Made by a program: the position numbers and the translations under genes
Notes under the pieces: model-generated
What the model saw: only the letters and a program-made list of their open reading frames with translations
Database searches by the model: none
What the model was told of the DNA's origin: nothing
In this document: piece after piece, positions 41,706 to 50,065 of the stretch
Numbering within the stretch: position 1 is the stretch's first letter
Layout: every line of letters starts with the position of its first letter
NCBI GenBank assembly: GCA_963797335.1
Contig: CAWCOU010000006.1
Coordinates: 1,178,001 to 1,242,000, forward strand
Source of the DNA: CAWCOU01 sp963797335
GTDB lineage: Bacteria > Pseudomonadota > Gammaproteobacteria > JAURND01
Direction: 5' to 3'
DNA: 64,000 nt

Positions 41706-42188
41706 TTATTTCATATCTTCTTCACAATTCGTATGCGATATCTGTAAAAACCGGCTACGCATATTTTCAATATTTTGTATCCAAGCGCTCAGGCTGGATA
41801 CAACTTCGTTAATTTTTTTTGATCGCCCTCTGAGAGCACACTCCCAGACTATTGCAACACGCCAATCAGCATGTAAAAGTTTATTAATGGCTTTTCGATC
41901 ATTAGTTTTATTCCGTTCAATTTTCTGACTCTAGAAACCTTCATTGGTGGCAGGAAGTTTGAAACGCGGACAGTTATGACCATGCCAAAAGCATCCATTA
42001 ATGAAAATTACTGCATGATAACGCGGCAATACTATATCCGGCTTTCCTGGGAGTTGACGTACATGCAATCGGAAACGAAATCCTTGTTTATGCAGTAAAC
42101 TGCGAATTAAGACTTCAAGCCCGGTGTTCTTGCTCTTTACTCTCGACATAATCCGACTTCGTGTTACAGTATCTACAAAATCTGCCAT
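41706..42188 (-). pseudogene. vsr: vsr-type very-short-patch repair endonuclease interrupted by one amber codon
   Basis: The frame starting at 42188 reads as a complete Vsr protein of 160 codons with a single TAG at 41931-41933. Before it: MSRVKSKNTGLEVLIRSLLH, FRLHVRQLPGKPDIVLPRY, VIFINGCFWHGHNCPRFKLP (catalytic Asp and zinc-binding His/Cys region). After it, in the same frame: SQKIERNKTNDRKAINKLL and WRVAIVWECALRGR, the conserved C-terminal part. In other Vsr proteins the interrupted position is Trp (the residue after EF), so TGG to TAG explains it. No other damage is visible. It may be a recent null allele, a readthrough gene or a sequence error. Confidence 0.82.
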
Positions 42189-42260
42189 TACGGGTTACTC
42201 TCGTTTTTATGCACTGTGAATGTTTTTTACGAAAAACGCATCATATCTGCTGAAACTAAA

Positions 42261-42372
42261 GGGACAAGCGGGACAAATGCCTATTAACTGCTTGTCCCAG
42301 GCTGCGCAATTATAACATATTGATTTTAATATAGAATTGAACGATAGGACAAGCGGGACAAATGGGACAAGG
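42261..42372 (+). repeat. GGGACAA direct repeats (iteron-like)
   Basis: GGACAAGCGGGACAAATG occurs at 42262-42279 and again at 42347-42364, exactly 85 bases apart; the second copy is extended by another GGGACAAGG. An inverted TTGTCCC lies between them (42292-42298). The spacing equals about eight helical turns. They lie just outside the replication/primase genes and could be binding sites of a replication or partition protein. Confidence 0.6.
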
Positions 42373-42452
42373 TTTTTTAGCTATAATTATTTAATGTGAA
42401 CCGGTTACAAATTTTCAGAAACCCTGAATCCAACTAATTAGGACTTTAAAAT

Positions 42453-43403
42453 ATGAGTAAATATATTGATGTTCATCATCATATCCTTCCGCCATTTTAT
42501 CGAAACGCGTTAAATGAAGCAGGTATCCCGAAGAAATTTGGCATTACCTTGCCGGAATGGACACTTGACTCTTCAAAGGAGATATTAGAAAAATATAATA
42601 TAAAATCTGCAATTACTTCTATCTCCACCCCAGGAGTTTGCATTGGAGACATGAGTCTTTCAAAAAATTTAGCTAGAAGATGTAATGAGTATGCGGCGGA
42701 ATTGTCAGAAAAATATCCTAAGATGTACGGTGGGTTTGCCACATTGCCATTACCACTTATTAATGAAACAGTAGATGAAATTAAATATGCTTTAGACGAT
42801 TTAAAAATGGACGGAGTAACATTATTATCCAATTATGATGGAAAATTGTTAGGGAATGAGATTTTTGCGCCGGTTTTTAGAGAGTTAAATGACAGAAGTG
42901 CTATGGTCTTTATTCACCCTACGATTCCATCACCTTGCTGTTCTGATATGAGCTTTTTACCGGCATCAATGTATGAGTTCGTGTGTGATAGCTCAAGGAC
43001 TATTGTAAATATGCTTTTTTCAGGAATTTTTGAAACATACAACCAAATAAAGTTTATTGTCCCTCATGCAGGGGGTGTTATTCCATATTTAGCAGGAAGA
43101 ATTGATTTATATCCATCAATGATGCCAAGACTTAAGGAAAATATTCCCAAAGGAGCGCTCTATTATTTAAAAAATCTGTATTATGATGTTGCAATGTCAA
43201 CATCATTACCGACCTTACGCTGTTTAAAAGAGTTTGTTTCTGCCGATAAAATTTTAATAGGTACAGATTATCCGTTTGTTTCTGAGAATGGGATAGATCA
43301 AATCTTGACTTCACTAGAGCAATATCCTTATTTCTCAAGTGAAGAATTAGAATTGATTAAATATAAAAACATGGAAATCTTATTTCCGAGATTAAAAACA
43401 TAA
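42453..43403 (+). CDS. Amidohydrolase-2 (ACMSD-like) family protein
   Basis: A 316-aa TIM-barrel amidohydrolase. The metal-binding HxH is in YIDVHHHILPP at the N-terminus. Further signature stretches are KMYGGFATLPLPLINETVDE, FIHPTIP (His), FIVPHAGGVIPYLAGRID (His) and ILIGTDYPF (metal-binding Asp), in the order seen in 2-amino-3-carboxymuconate-6-semialdehyde decarboxylase and related aromatic-acid decarboxylases. The ATG follows AGGACTTTAAAAT. It has no obvious partner genes here and is probably metabolic cargo; the substrate cannot be told. Confidence 0.82.
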   Translation: MSKYIDVHHHILPPFYRNALNEAGIPKKFGITLPEWTLDSSKEILEKYNIKSAITSISTPGVCIGDMSLSKNLARRCNEYAAELSEKYPKMYGGFATLPLPLINETVDEIKYALDDLKMDGVTLLSNYDGKLLGNEIFAPVFRELNDRSAMVFIHPTIPSPCCSDMSFLPASMYEFVCDSSRTIVNMLFSGIFETYNQIKFIVPHAGGVIPYLAGRIDLYPSMMPRLKENIPKGALYYLKNLYYDVAMSTSLPTLRCLKEFVSADKILIGTDYPFVSENGIDQILTSLEQYPYFSSEELELIKYKNMEILFPRLKT

Positions 43404-43444
43404 CTATTATAAGTGGACTGCATTTATTAGCCGGCAATCCTAAA

Positions 43445-45799
43445 TCATTCCCAGACTTTATTAGTGAATACATAGCAACGAGAGCGACCTATCCCCGGCA
43501 AATACTCTCGCCGATACGCCTTGCCTTGACTATCCGCCTCAATCCATCCTTCAACTAGTAAAAGCTTGCTAACTGTATGAAGATCCCATCCTTTGCAAAT
43601 TTCTTGACGAAATACTTCAGGCAATACATAAAATTGCGTTTCCTGATTAAGGTTCCTTCGGAATCCGGCACGATTTATCGTATGTGAAATTTCAGCCTGC
43701 CAATGACTGAACCTGGATTCGGCATGGGCCTCAAAAAATGCTTTTACTTGAGACAGTATACGGACATTCTCTTGATTGCCGGTGCCGCCGCGACATTCCA
43801 GCCAAACCGCGAAGCAATTCGAGGCTGCTTTTTCCGCTTCACCGGATGGCCATCCTGTGATGCTCAAATCCGTGGCCAGCTCTCCCGCTGCTGCAATCAG
43901 TCCGAACCGTTCACACACGCGATAGACCTGGCCGCTGGAGTCTTTAGGCAAGTGTTTATTCAAGAAACTATCACACACTATCTTTATCAGTGTCGGCAGC
44001 CTGGTCAGGCATTCCGATTGCGTGATGCGTTTTAGAAAACTGATGGCTGCCGAACCGTAATAAGTGGCGCTGAGCTTAATGAGCGCATTGCTCAGAGCGG
44101 CAGCGGATTTATAGGAATGCAGATTCTCAAAAATACCTAAGCTCTTGCCTGCATCGCCAGGAAGATCCAACAGGCGTACCTCTTGACCGGCACGAATTTT
44201 CTTATCAGCTTCCAGCATGTGCTGCGCCAGGCCGACTTCGCCAGCGGATAAAAATAACAATCGCCAATCCTGTCGTTGCTGTGAGCCGCCGCTTTTTCCA
44301 GCTCTGATTTTGCCACTCCCGTTCGCTAGCATGTAGGCTATCTCACCGGCTTCTTTCGCATCAATCTGAGCCAGTTCATCCAAAATCAGCAAAGTATCGG
44401 AACGCAATGACGCCAAGGCTTCCAGCCCATTAATTGTCCCACGCCATCGGTTTAAATAATTGCTACCACCAAACACCGAAGCTGCCACACGCAATACGGT
44501 GGTTTTTCCACTGCTGGACTCGCCTACAAAATGGATGCCGCCTGACTCGATGCCGGAGTGATGCAACAACATGGCGGCAAAAGCGCAGGAAATCGCCAAT
44601 ACCAATCGTGAATTACCGCAACACAAGGTGGCAACCTGTTCTCGCCAATCTTCTAAGCTGCCACATTGCTGATAATCCTTGGATTGAACCTCCGATTGAA
44701 AGAAAACATACTCGTTTTGGTCGCCTATGGTTTGATGGGGGAATACAAATACCCCTTCATGCCATCCGGTACGGTTAATGCATCGCGCTCGCGCATCAGG
44801 ATTACTGCTCAATATATAGGCCATCAGTAAATTGCGCACCTTATTGCCGGCGGCTATTTCCAAACCTAAGCGCAACAGTTCTCCTTTGATCTCTTCACCG
44901 CTGCCTTTGAGCATCTCCATTGGCATAGCCCAAGTATGCAGTTGACCGTCGGCATCGTAAAATTCTAATAATCTACCCCAATTTTCGGAATGTTTATCAC
45001 GGATAAGCGCTTTGACTTCCAAGCGAGAGCAAATCCATAAGGTTTCTTCTTCAGCCAAGTAAAACACGCCCTGGTCGCTCACTTTGAATAAATTGGTATA
45101 AGCTGAATAACGCTGCTTCTTTTTAGGTTCGGTGAGCGGCTCATCAGATGTTTGGATGAAGGCTGATGAATGTTTTTTGTTTTCAGGAGGCTGAATTTTA
45201 GGCAGCGATAGAATATCCTCAACAGATGCTTGAGGATGTTCCTTAAGCCAATCCACACAATCCCCCTTAACCGGCAGTTGCAACGGTGCGATATCAATCC
45301 AGAATACTTCACACCCGAGCGATCGTAGTTTTTCCGTTACCTGATGGGCATACTTCAAGCCCGATTCGTCATTATCCGGCCAGATCACCACTTTACGCTT
45401 TGCCAAGGGTTGCCAGTCAGTAACCAGGACGCTATCCATACTACCGGAGGTAGTGCCCAGGATACCTGCTTTCGTTAGCATATCCACACATAGCTCCCCT
45501 TCGACAACCCAGACAGTTTCTTCAATCTGATGTAATAATCGAGGCAGTTGATAAAGAGGTTTGCCTTTAGAAAACTCTGGCTCCTTCAATACAAAGCGGC
45601 CTTGTTTATCTTTGCTAAGTGGACGCAGCCATTTTTCTCCGGTGACCGGATGCTTTAGACGGATCCGCCAATAGATCGGTTCCCCCTGTGCATCTTGATA
45701 CACATGGAGTGCCTGTTTCTCATAGCCATCATTAACTAGTTTTTTAGTAAAACGTTGCGCCGCTATTTGTTCGGGAGCATTAGGGTTCAGGGAACTCAT
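43445..45799 (-). CDS. TOPRIM-DUF927 replication protein of the element
   Basis: A 784-aa protein. An N-terminal TOPRIM-like region (about residues 95-185) has VWVVEGELCVDML and VVIWPDNDESGLKYA. A DUF927 helicase-like domain follows, with FVGESSSGKTTVLRVAASVF (Walker A, about residue 430) and LILDELAQIDAKEAGEIAYM (Walker B). Combined with the CHC2 zinc-finger protein upstream (4-base ATGA-type overlap) it forms a split primase-helicase. It probably replicates the excised element. The C-terminal part (SQVKAFFEAHAESRFSHWQ and after) is the winged DUF927 tail. Confidence 0.85.
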   Translation of the reverse strand: MSSLNPNAPEQIAAQRFTKKLVNDGYEKQALHVYQDAQGEPIYWRIRLKHPVTGEKWLRPLSKDKQGRFVLKEPEFSKGKPLYQLPRLLHQIEETVWVVEGELCVDMLTKAGILGTTSGSMDSVLVTDWQPLAKRKVVIWPDNDESGLKYAHQVTEKLRSLGCEVFWIDIAPLQLPVKGDCVDWLKEHPQASVEDILSLPKIQPPENKKHSSAFIQTSDEPLTEPKKKQRYSAYTNLFKVSDQGVFYLAEEETLWICSRLEVKALIRDKHSENWGRLLEFYDADGQLHTWAMPMEMLKGSGEEIKGELLRLGLEIAAGNKVRNLLMAYILSSNPDARARCINRTGWHEGVFVFPHQTIGDQNEYVFFQSEVQSKDYQQCGSLEDWREQVATLCCGNSRLVLAISCAFAAMLLHHSGIESGGIHFVGESSSGKTTVLRVAASVFGGSNYLNRWRGTINGLEALASLRSDTLLILDELAQIDAKEAGEIAYMLANGSGKIRAGKSGGSQQRQDWRLLFLSAGEVGLAQHMLEADKKIRAGQEVRLLDLPGDAGKSLGIFENLHSYKSAAALSNALIKLSATYYGSAAISFLKRITQSECLTRLPTLIKIVCDSFLNKHLPKDSSGQVYRVCERFGLIAAAGELATDLSITGWPSGEAEKAASNCFAVWLECRGGTGNQENVRILSQVKAFFEAHAESRFSHWQAEISHTINRAGFRRNLNQETQFYVLPEVFRQEICKGWDLHTVSKLLLVEGWIEADSQGKAYRREYLPGIGRSRCYVFTNKVWE

Positions 45800-46095
45800 A
45801 TTGACCCTCCCAACGCGAGTAAAGTTTCAGAAAAACTCAGTTGATAACGTTGACAATGAAAGGACAGGACATTGCCGCCGCGCACACCACACCCAAAACA
45901 ACGAAAGCTGCCGTTTTTGAGATTCAGGCGCAAACTGGGCTGTCGATCTTCATGGAAACAGCATTGAACGCTAATCCAATGCTGGTCAGTCTGTCTTATA
46001 GTGGGAAATTGTTGTTGATAATAAATTACCGGCGTGGGTAATTGGTGCATATAAATCATACGATTGCCAAGCCTAAAATAAGCATCTTTTAACAT
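45796..46095 (-). CDS. CHC2 zinc-finger primase-like protein
   Basis: A 99-aa protein holding little more than a CHC2-type zinc finger: CCFHEDRQPSLRLNL, then GSFRCFGCGVRGGNVLSFH. This is the DNA-binding finger of DnaG-type primases, here separate from the TOPRIM part in the next gene. The ATG at 46095 follows GAGGAGATGCCC; in-frame starts further upstream would overlap the AlpA-like gene. Its stop overlaps the start of the TOPRIM-DUF927 gene, consistent with a stoichiometric pair. Confidence 0.82.
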   Translation of the reverse strand: MLKDAYFRLGNRMIYMHQLPTPVIYYQQQFPTIRQTDQHWISVQCCFHEDRQPSLRLNLKNGSFRCFGCGVRGGNVLSFHCQRYQLSFSETLLALGGSI

Positions 46096-46105
46096 GGGCA
46101 TCTCC

Positions 46106-46339
46106 TCAATCGTATTGACGTTCAACGGTTTGACGTTCAAGAAACTCGTCCAAATGCGCTTTCCGATATTTAGTCAAGCGACCCACCTTGATGTATTTCA
46201 GGGCATGACGTTTCTTGCAAGCCCAAATGGCCAAGGTATTTTCGCAAACACCCAGATAAGCAGCCGCCTGTTTCCGGGTTAGCAGATCGCTGGTAGGTTT
46301 TTCTGAGAACAGAGTTTGGTATATGGAAGAATTAGACAT
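46106..46339 (-). CDS. AlpA/HTH_17-type small DNA-binding protein (excisionase-like)
   Basis: A 77-aa protein with a MerR-like winged helix typical of AlpA and excisionase proteins: LLTRKQAAAYLGVCENTLAI, then KYIKVGRLTKYRKAHLDEFL. Such proteins activate integrase genes or direct excision. The ATG follows CAGGAGATATCACC. It heads the operon with the CHC2 and DUF927 genes near the tRNA end of the element, where an excision factor is expected. The upstream gap (46340-46553) should contain its promoter. Confidence 0.82.
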   Translation of the reverse strand: MSNSSIYQTLFSEKPTSDLLTRKQAAAYLGVCENTLAIWACKKRHALKYIKVGRLTKYRKAHLDEFLERQTVERQYD

Positions 46340-46553
46340 GGTGATATCTCCTGATTAAAAATGAATGGAGACGCAACCATAACGGAACGAAGAAGGTTAA
46401 TCCTGGGAGACGTTTTTGCGAAATTTTCTACCGGTAGGAAAAACAGGGATTTTTGTTCCCTTGACGTGAAAAGCAAATTATGTTCTTGAATAGAGTGAAT
46501 TGGATTGATGAAGGAATTCAGCACTGGGAGAGTTGGGACAGGGGTTAGTATCG

Positions 46554-47456
46554 TTAGAAAAGAATTTTATATTGTGTAGGTAAATTCTCTAATTCTTCAG
46601 AGAAAGTATTCAGATTCAATTTTTTGCCGGTTTGTTCTGCCAATTGAACGACCATTGCTTGCAAGCAAGTATCCGTCATGATTTCTTGAGCGGTTTTTTC
46701 TGTTGTCTGGCGAACACGATCTGTTGTATCGCCTTGGTTGTGGCCTGAAAATAATATTTTTCCCATCAACCAGTGTGGGATTTGTTTGTCGTTACGATCA
46801 GCCCAATAGTTTAAATCAATATAAGGTAATACCTGATTTGCTGCCCAGCGTCGCAAAGTCGCTTTGGTAAATTTCTGAACCCGCTGTCGAGCCAGAAGTT
46901 TACGCTCTTTCGCCAACCAGCGTTTAAATGAAGCTAATAAGATGCTGTCTGGTGCAGTTAAGTCGATTCTCAGAAAAGGGCGAAGCAAGTGGTTATTATT
47001 TTGTTCAGCTAAATAGGCATCTTGTGCCGGTTTATTGATATCGGTGTTGTGAAACCACGATAAAATACTCTCAGTTTCAGCAATATCAACTGATTGCTCA
47101 AAGAAATCAAAGTGCGAGGGGGCTTGCCATAATTCCGGTGGTATGCTGCCGACGGTGTTCTTCAATCCTTCGGTGATTAAAAGACCGTCTTGTATAGAAA
47201 TGGGCGTGATGGGTTCTAATACATTAGGCTCATCTGGAAGTTGGTAATCGTCAACGATGCCGGTCAGGCCGACCTGCAACAAAAAGCCTTGAATCATCTG
47301 GCGCAAGTACAGCTGTACGATCCATCCTTCCAAGTCCAATTGATTTGCGCGGTCATAGTTTTCCAGATTGAACCAATTCGGTAACTCTTGGATACTCAGA
47401 ACGGTATTTCTTTGGCTTGTTGTTGGTGGTGGTGGTGTAGAAGGGGGGCAATCCAT
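46554..47456 (-). CDS. DUF6387-like protein at the tRNA end of the element
   Basis: A 300-aa protein whose start (IQELPNWFNLENYDRANQLDLEGWIVQLYLRQ) matches by eye DUF6387 proteins, often encoded next to integrases. The C-terminal half contains SFKRWLAKERKLLARQRVQK and WAANQVLPYIDLNYWADRND, also characteristic. The function is unknown. It is the last gene before the tRNA-Lys attachment region. Unexpectedly no integrase gene lies between it and the tRNA. A Pro/Thr-rich stretch of no clear meaning lies at the N-terminus. Confidence 0.65.
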   Translation of the reverse strand: MDCPPSTPPPPTTSQRNTVLSIQELPNWFNLENYDRANQLDLEGWIVQLYLRQMIQGFLLQVGLTGIVDDYQLPDEPNVLEPITPISIQDGLLITEGLKNTVGSIPPELWQAPSHFDFFEQSVDIAETESILSWFHNTDINKPAQDAYLAEQNNNHLLRPFLRIDLTAPDSILLASFKRWLAKERKLLARQRVQKFTKATLRRWAANQVLPYIDLNYWADRNDKQIPHWLMGKILFSGHNQGDTTDRVRQTTEKTAQEIMTDTCLQAMVVQLAEQTGKKLNLNTFSEELENLPTQYKILF

Positions 47457-47553
47457 CCAAAAAATCTCTAAATAGGCAATTCAACTTCTTGGATGATCTT
47501 ATGATGTTTTATGAATATTTACCAGGTTTGATGAGGGTGACTTGTTTGGCTCA

Positions 47554-47573
47554 GTAGCACCACGGTAGCACCA
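47554..47573. repeat. Short direct repeat next to the element end
   Basis: GTAGCACCA occurs at 47554-47562 and 47565-47573 with an 11-bp period. It lies about 50 bases outside the tRNA 3' end, within the element side, where integrase arm-type or excisionase sites are commonly found. Confidence 0.4.
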
Positions 47574-47620
47574 GTGAGATGCTGCATTGATCGGGAACTC
47601 TTCTAACTACTTGATTTTAC

Positions 47621-47696
47621 TGGTGGGCCGTCCGCGATTCGAACGCGGGACCAACGGATTAAAAGTCCGCTGCTCTACCAGCTGAGCTAACGGCCC
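47621..47696 (-). tRNA. tRNA-Lys (anticodon UUU), CCA encoded
   Basis: The minus strand reads GGGCCGTTAGCTCAGCTGGT at the 5' end, an anticodon stem CGGACTTTTAATCCG with TTT in the loop, the T-arm GTTCGAATC, and GGCCCACCA at the 3' end with the CCA encoded. All arms pair. It follows queE in the same direction. The element begins at its 3' end, so the 3' part of the gene is the likely attachment site; the matching att copy at the far end is outside the window. Confidence 0.96.
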
Positions 47697-47821
47697 ATGG
47701 GGGTAGGTAGTTTCCTTCGAACAGCGAAGGTACCTTCGAGATTAGGAAGTGAAATGATACCGATTTGTATGAAAATGACAAGCGTCTTGAAGGATTTTTA
47801 TTGGCTTTTTCTAAACCGCGG

Positions 47822-48466
47822 CTAGTGTCCGGGTATGTCTCCCCAAATGTATTTATGAAGCTGGAGTTGAAAACACACGTTGAGTCTATCGGCTACTATC
47901 CAGTCGGCTAAATCACGGTTACTTAGTTGGGCATGGCTTGGGGATAGCAGGACTTCGCATTTTTGAGTTAACTGGTGTTGTTTTATTATGTTTTTGGTCC
48001 ACTCGTAATCGGAACGGCTGCAGATAACAAATTTGACCTGATCCTGAGCGGATAAATGGTCGATGTTTTGCCAATGGTTTTTCTCTACCTCTCCAGAAGC
48101 TGGCGTTTTGATATCCATTATCTTGATGACGCGCGAATCGACGCCGCTCACATCCAGGGCGCCACTGGTCTCTAAAGAAACCTCGTAACCCGAATCGCAC
48201 AGACGCGTCAGTAACTCTAAGCAGTTTTTCTGGGCCAGAGGTTCGCCGCCAGTGACGGTCACGTAATGTGCGCCCAGCTCGGCGGTTTGTTTTAAAATAG
48301 CGTCAAGGGCGAGTAATTGGCCGCCTTGGAAGGCATAGGCGGAGTCGCAATAACCACAGCGTAGAGGGCAGCCGGTTAGGCGAATAAAGGTGGTGAGTAA
48401 CCCCGTTGTTCGGGTCTCGCCTTGTAGGGAAACAAAGATTTCAGTGATGCGTAATGTGTTTGTCAT
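47822..48466 (-). CDS. queE: 7-carboxy-7-deazaguanine synthase QueE
   Basis: A 214-aa radical-SAM enzyme of queuosine biosynthesis, converting 6-carboxytetrahydropterin to 7-carboxy-7-deazaguanine. The [4Fe-4S] cluster motif is CPLRCGYCD (C-x3-C-x2-C, about residues 33-41). The substrate-binding start is EIFVSLQGETRTTG, and VTVTGGEPLAQ is the glycine-rich SAM segment. The length is normal for the family. It lies downstream of cpoB in the same direction, as in Pseudomonas. QueC, which follows it there, is missing between it and the tRNA. Confidence 0.93.
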   Translation of the reverse strand: MTNTLRITEIFVSLQGETRTTGLLTTFIRLTGCPLRCGYCDSAYAFQGGQLLALDAILKQTAELGAHYVTVTGGEPLAQKNCLELLTRLCDSGYEVSLETSGALDVSGVDSRVIKIMDIKTPASGEVEKNHWQNIDHLSAQDQVKFVICSRSDYEWTKNIIKQHQLTQKCEVLLSPSHAQLSNRDLADWIVADRLNVCFQLQLHKYIWGDIPGH

Positions 48467-48494
48467 GGCTTGGAAAACAAAAGGGTAGCGTTGG

Positions 48495-49496
48495 TTACGG
48501 TGTCTGCCCAGTCGGTTCCATTTGCTGAAGCTGAGTGGCCGCTAATTTCGCGGTGGGTGTGCCGGGGAATTGTGCCACAATTCGCTTAAATTCCTGTTTT
48601 GCCTGGGTGGTTTTACCATTTGTAAAATGAATGGTGGCTAGACTGAGTAGTGCATCAGGAACCTTGCCATTGTTCGGGTATTTTTTTATCAGCGCACTGA
48701 ACTCTTTGACGGCTAACTCATTTTTTCCTTCACTGCCATAAAGCTCCCCCAGCCAGTAATGAGCGCTGGGAGCATAAGTCCCATTCGGGTAAGTTTGTAA
48801 AAAGGCTTGAAAAGCGGTAATCGCGTCGTCATTTTGTTTTTTAGCTTGTAAATCCAGGGCTATTTTATAAGCGTGATCTTCCGAGCCTGCCGTCGCGACT
48901 TCAGCCGCTGCCGAGGCTTTTTGGGCAGAAGGCAGGTTTTGCGTGACATTAGTTTCTGCTTTAATGATGGAATCGGAAGCGGTGTTCACAAATTCTGCAG
49001 TCTCTGAAGTTCCTGCGGTTGATGTTTGCGGGGTTGAGGAAGCCAAATTAGTAGTGGTTGCCACTTTACTCAAATCAATCGGCGCATGATTCGTCGTATC
49101 GCCATTGGTTGTTGGCACATTGGCTGGGGCATTGGCCGCTTGCGGACTATTCTTTTGTGCGGACATTTGCTGCAGCATATGAGCTTGCAATTCTAATTGA
49201 CCATTGAGTTGCTGAATTTGTTGCTGCAAATTATCCAACCGATTCGAGATATTCAGTTGCGTCAGATTGCTGATTTGTTGTTCTAGTAATCGGAGTCGTT
49301 CTTCTACAGGAAGATTCTCCCGCGACGAGGACGGCATGGCAGTGGGAGCGATATCGGCCGAAGCGGCTGAAGCTGCTTCATCTTCCTGTGGCTGGTTTTG
49401 ATCTTGATTCAGATCAACGACCGGGGCTGCTGCCAAACAGGTCTGCATGGCGACAAAAGCCATGCAGACTAACCAAATCTGCCGAAATATCATCAT
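48495..49496 (-). CDS. cpoB: Cell division coordinator CpoB (YbgF)
   Basis: A 333-aa periplasmic protein. A signal peptide (FRQIWLVCMAFVAMQTCLAA) is followed by an acidic linker and an N-terminal coiled-coil trimerisation region (LRLLEQQISNLTQLNISNRL, LQQQIQQLNGQLELQ). A long Ala/Thr-rich linker leads to three C-terminal TPRs (YKIALDLQAKKQNDDAITAF, APSAHYWLGELYGSEGKNEL, PDALLSLATIHFTNGKTTQA). CpoB ties Tol-Pal to peptidoglycan synthesis at division. The ATG at 49496 overlaps the pal stop (TGATG). Confidence 0.92.
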   Translation of the reverse strand: MMIFRQIWLVCMAFVAMQTCLAAAPVVDLNQDQNQPQEDEAASAASADIAPTAMPSSSRENLPVEERLRLLEQQISNLTQLNISNRLDNLQQQIQQLNGQLELQAHMLQQMSAQKNSPQAANAPANVPTTNGDTTNHAPIDLSKVATTTNLASSTPQTSTAGTSETAEFVNTASDSIIKAETNVTQNLPSAQKASAAAEVATAGSEDHAYKIALDLQAKKQNDDAITAFQAFLQTYPNGTYAPSAHYWLGELYGSEGKNELAVKEFSALIKKYPNNGKVPDALLSLATIHFTNGKTTQAKQEFKRIVAQFPGTPTAKLAATQLQQMEPTGQTP

Positions 49497-50038
49497 CAAT
49501 CCTTAGCTGAGACATCCACTCGACGATTACACTGGTAATCATCATCGGACGAACCAAATGAAATCGGTTTTTCCGCACCATTACTGTCGGTAGTGACTTG
49601 TTGCTTGTTAATGCCGTATTGCTCCAACGAGGTGGCTACGGCATTGGCTCGTCGCCAACCAAGGGCCGCGTTGTATTCACGGCTACCGCGGGAGTCGGTG
49701 TTGCCAACGACACGTACCGTGCTGTGACGCGCCGCTATCGACTGCCCTAAAGACTGCAGACGATTTAAATCTTCGGAGTGCACATCGTTGCTATTAAAAT
49801 CGAAATAATAGGCCTGGGTGTTATAGCCTGCTAATTGCGGCACATTACAACTGGCAGAAGGTGAGAAGCCACCAGCAGCTCCATTACCGCCTAACCCTTG
49901 CGCATACGCACCGCCTTCACCACCGGCACCCCCTTCGGAAATGGGTGAACCTGTGCCATGGCGAGTGGAAGAGCAAGCTGCCAAACCCAAGATTCCTGCG
50001 ACAACGACAACTCGTTTAAACCCGATTGCTATTTTCAT
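49496..50038 (-). CDS. pal: Peptidoglycan-associated lipoprotein Pal
   Basis: A 180-aa outer-membrane lipoprotein. The signal peptide ends in the lipobox LAAC (Cys22). A Gly-rich linker follows, then the OmpA-like peptidoglycan-binding domain (about residues 70-180) with YFDFNSNDVHSEDL, VVGNTDSRGSREYNAALGWRRA, and the YQCNRRVDV ending. It anchors the outer membrane to peptidoglycan and binds TolB. It lies directly between tolB and cpoB in the usual order. Confidence 0.95.
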   Translation of the reverse strand: MKIAIGFKRVVVVAGILGLAACSSTRHGTGSPISEGGAGGEGGAYAQGLGGNGAAGGFSPSASCNVPQLAGYNTQAYYFDFNSNDVHSEDLNRLQSLGQSIAARHSTVRVVGNTDSRGSREYNAALGWRRANAVATSLEQYGINKQQVTTDSNGAEKPISFGSSDDDYQCNRRVDVSAKD

Positions 50039-50065
50039 ATTTCCTCACTCATAAGAAACAATGTT

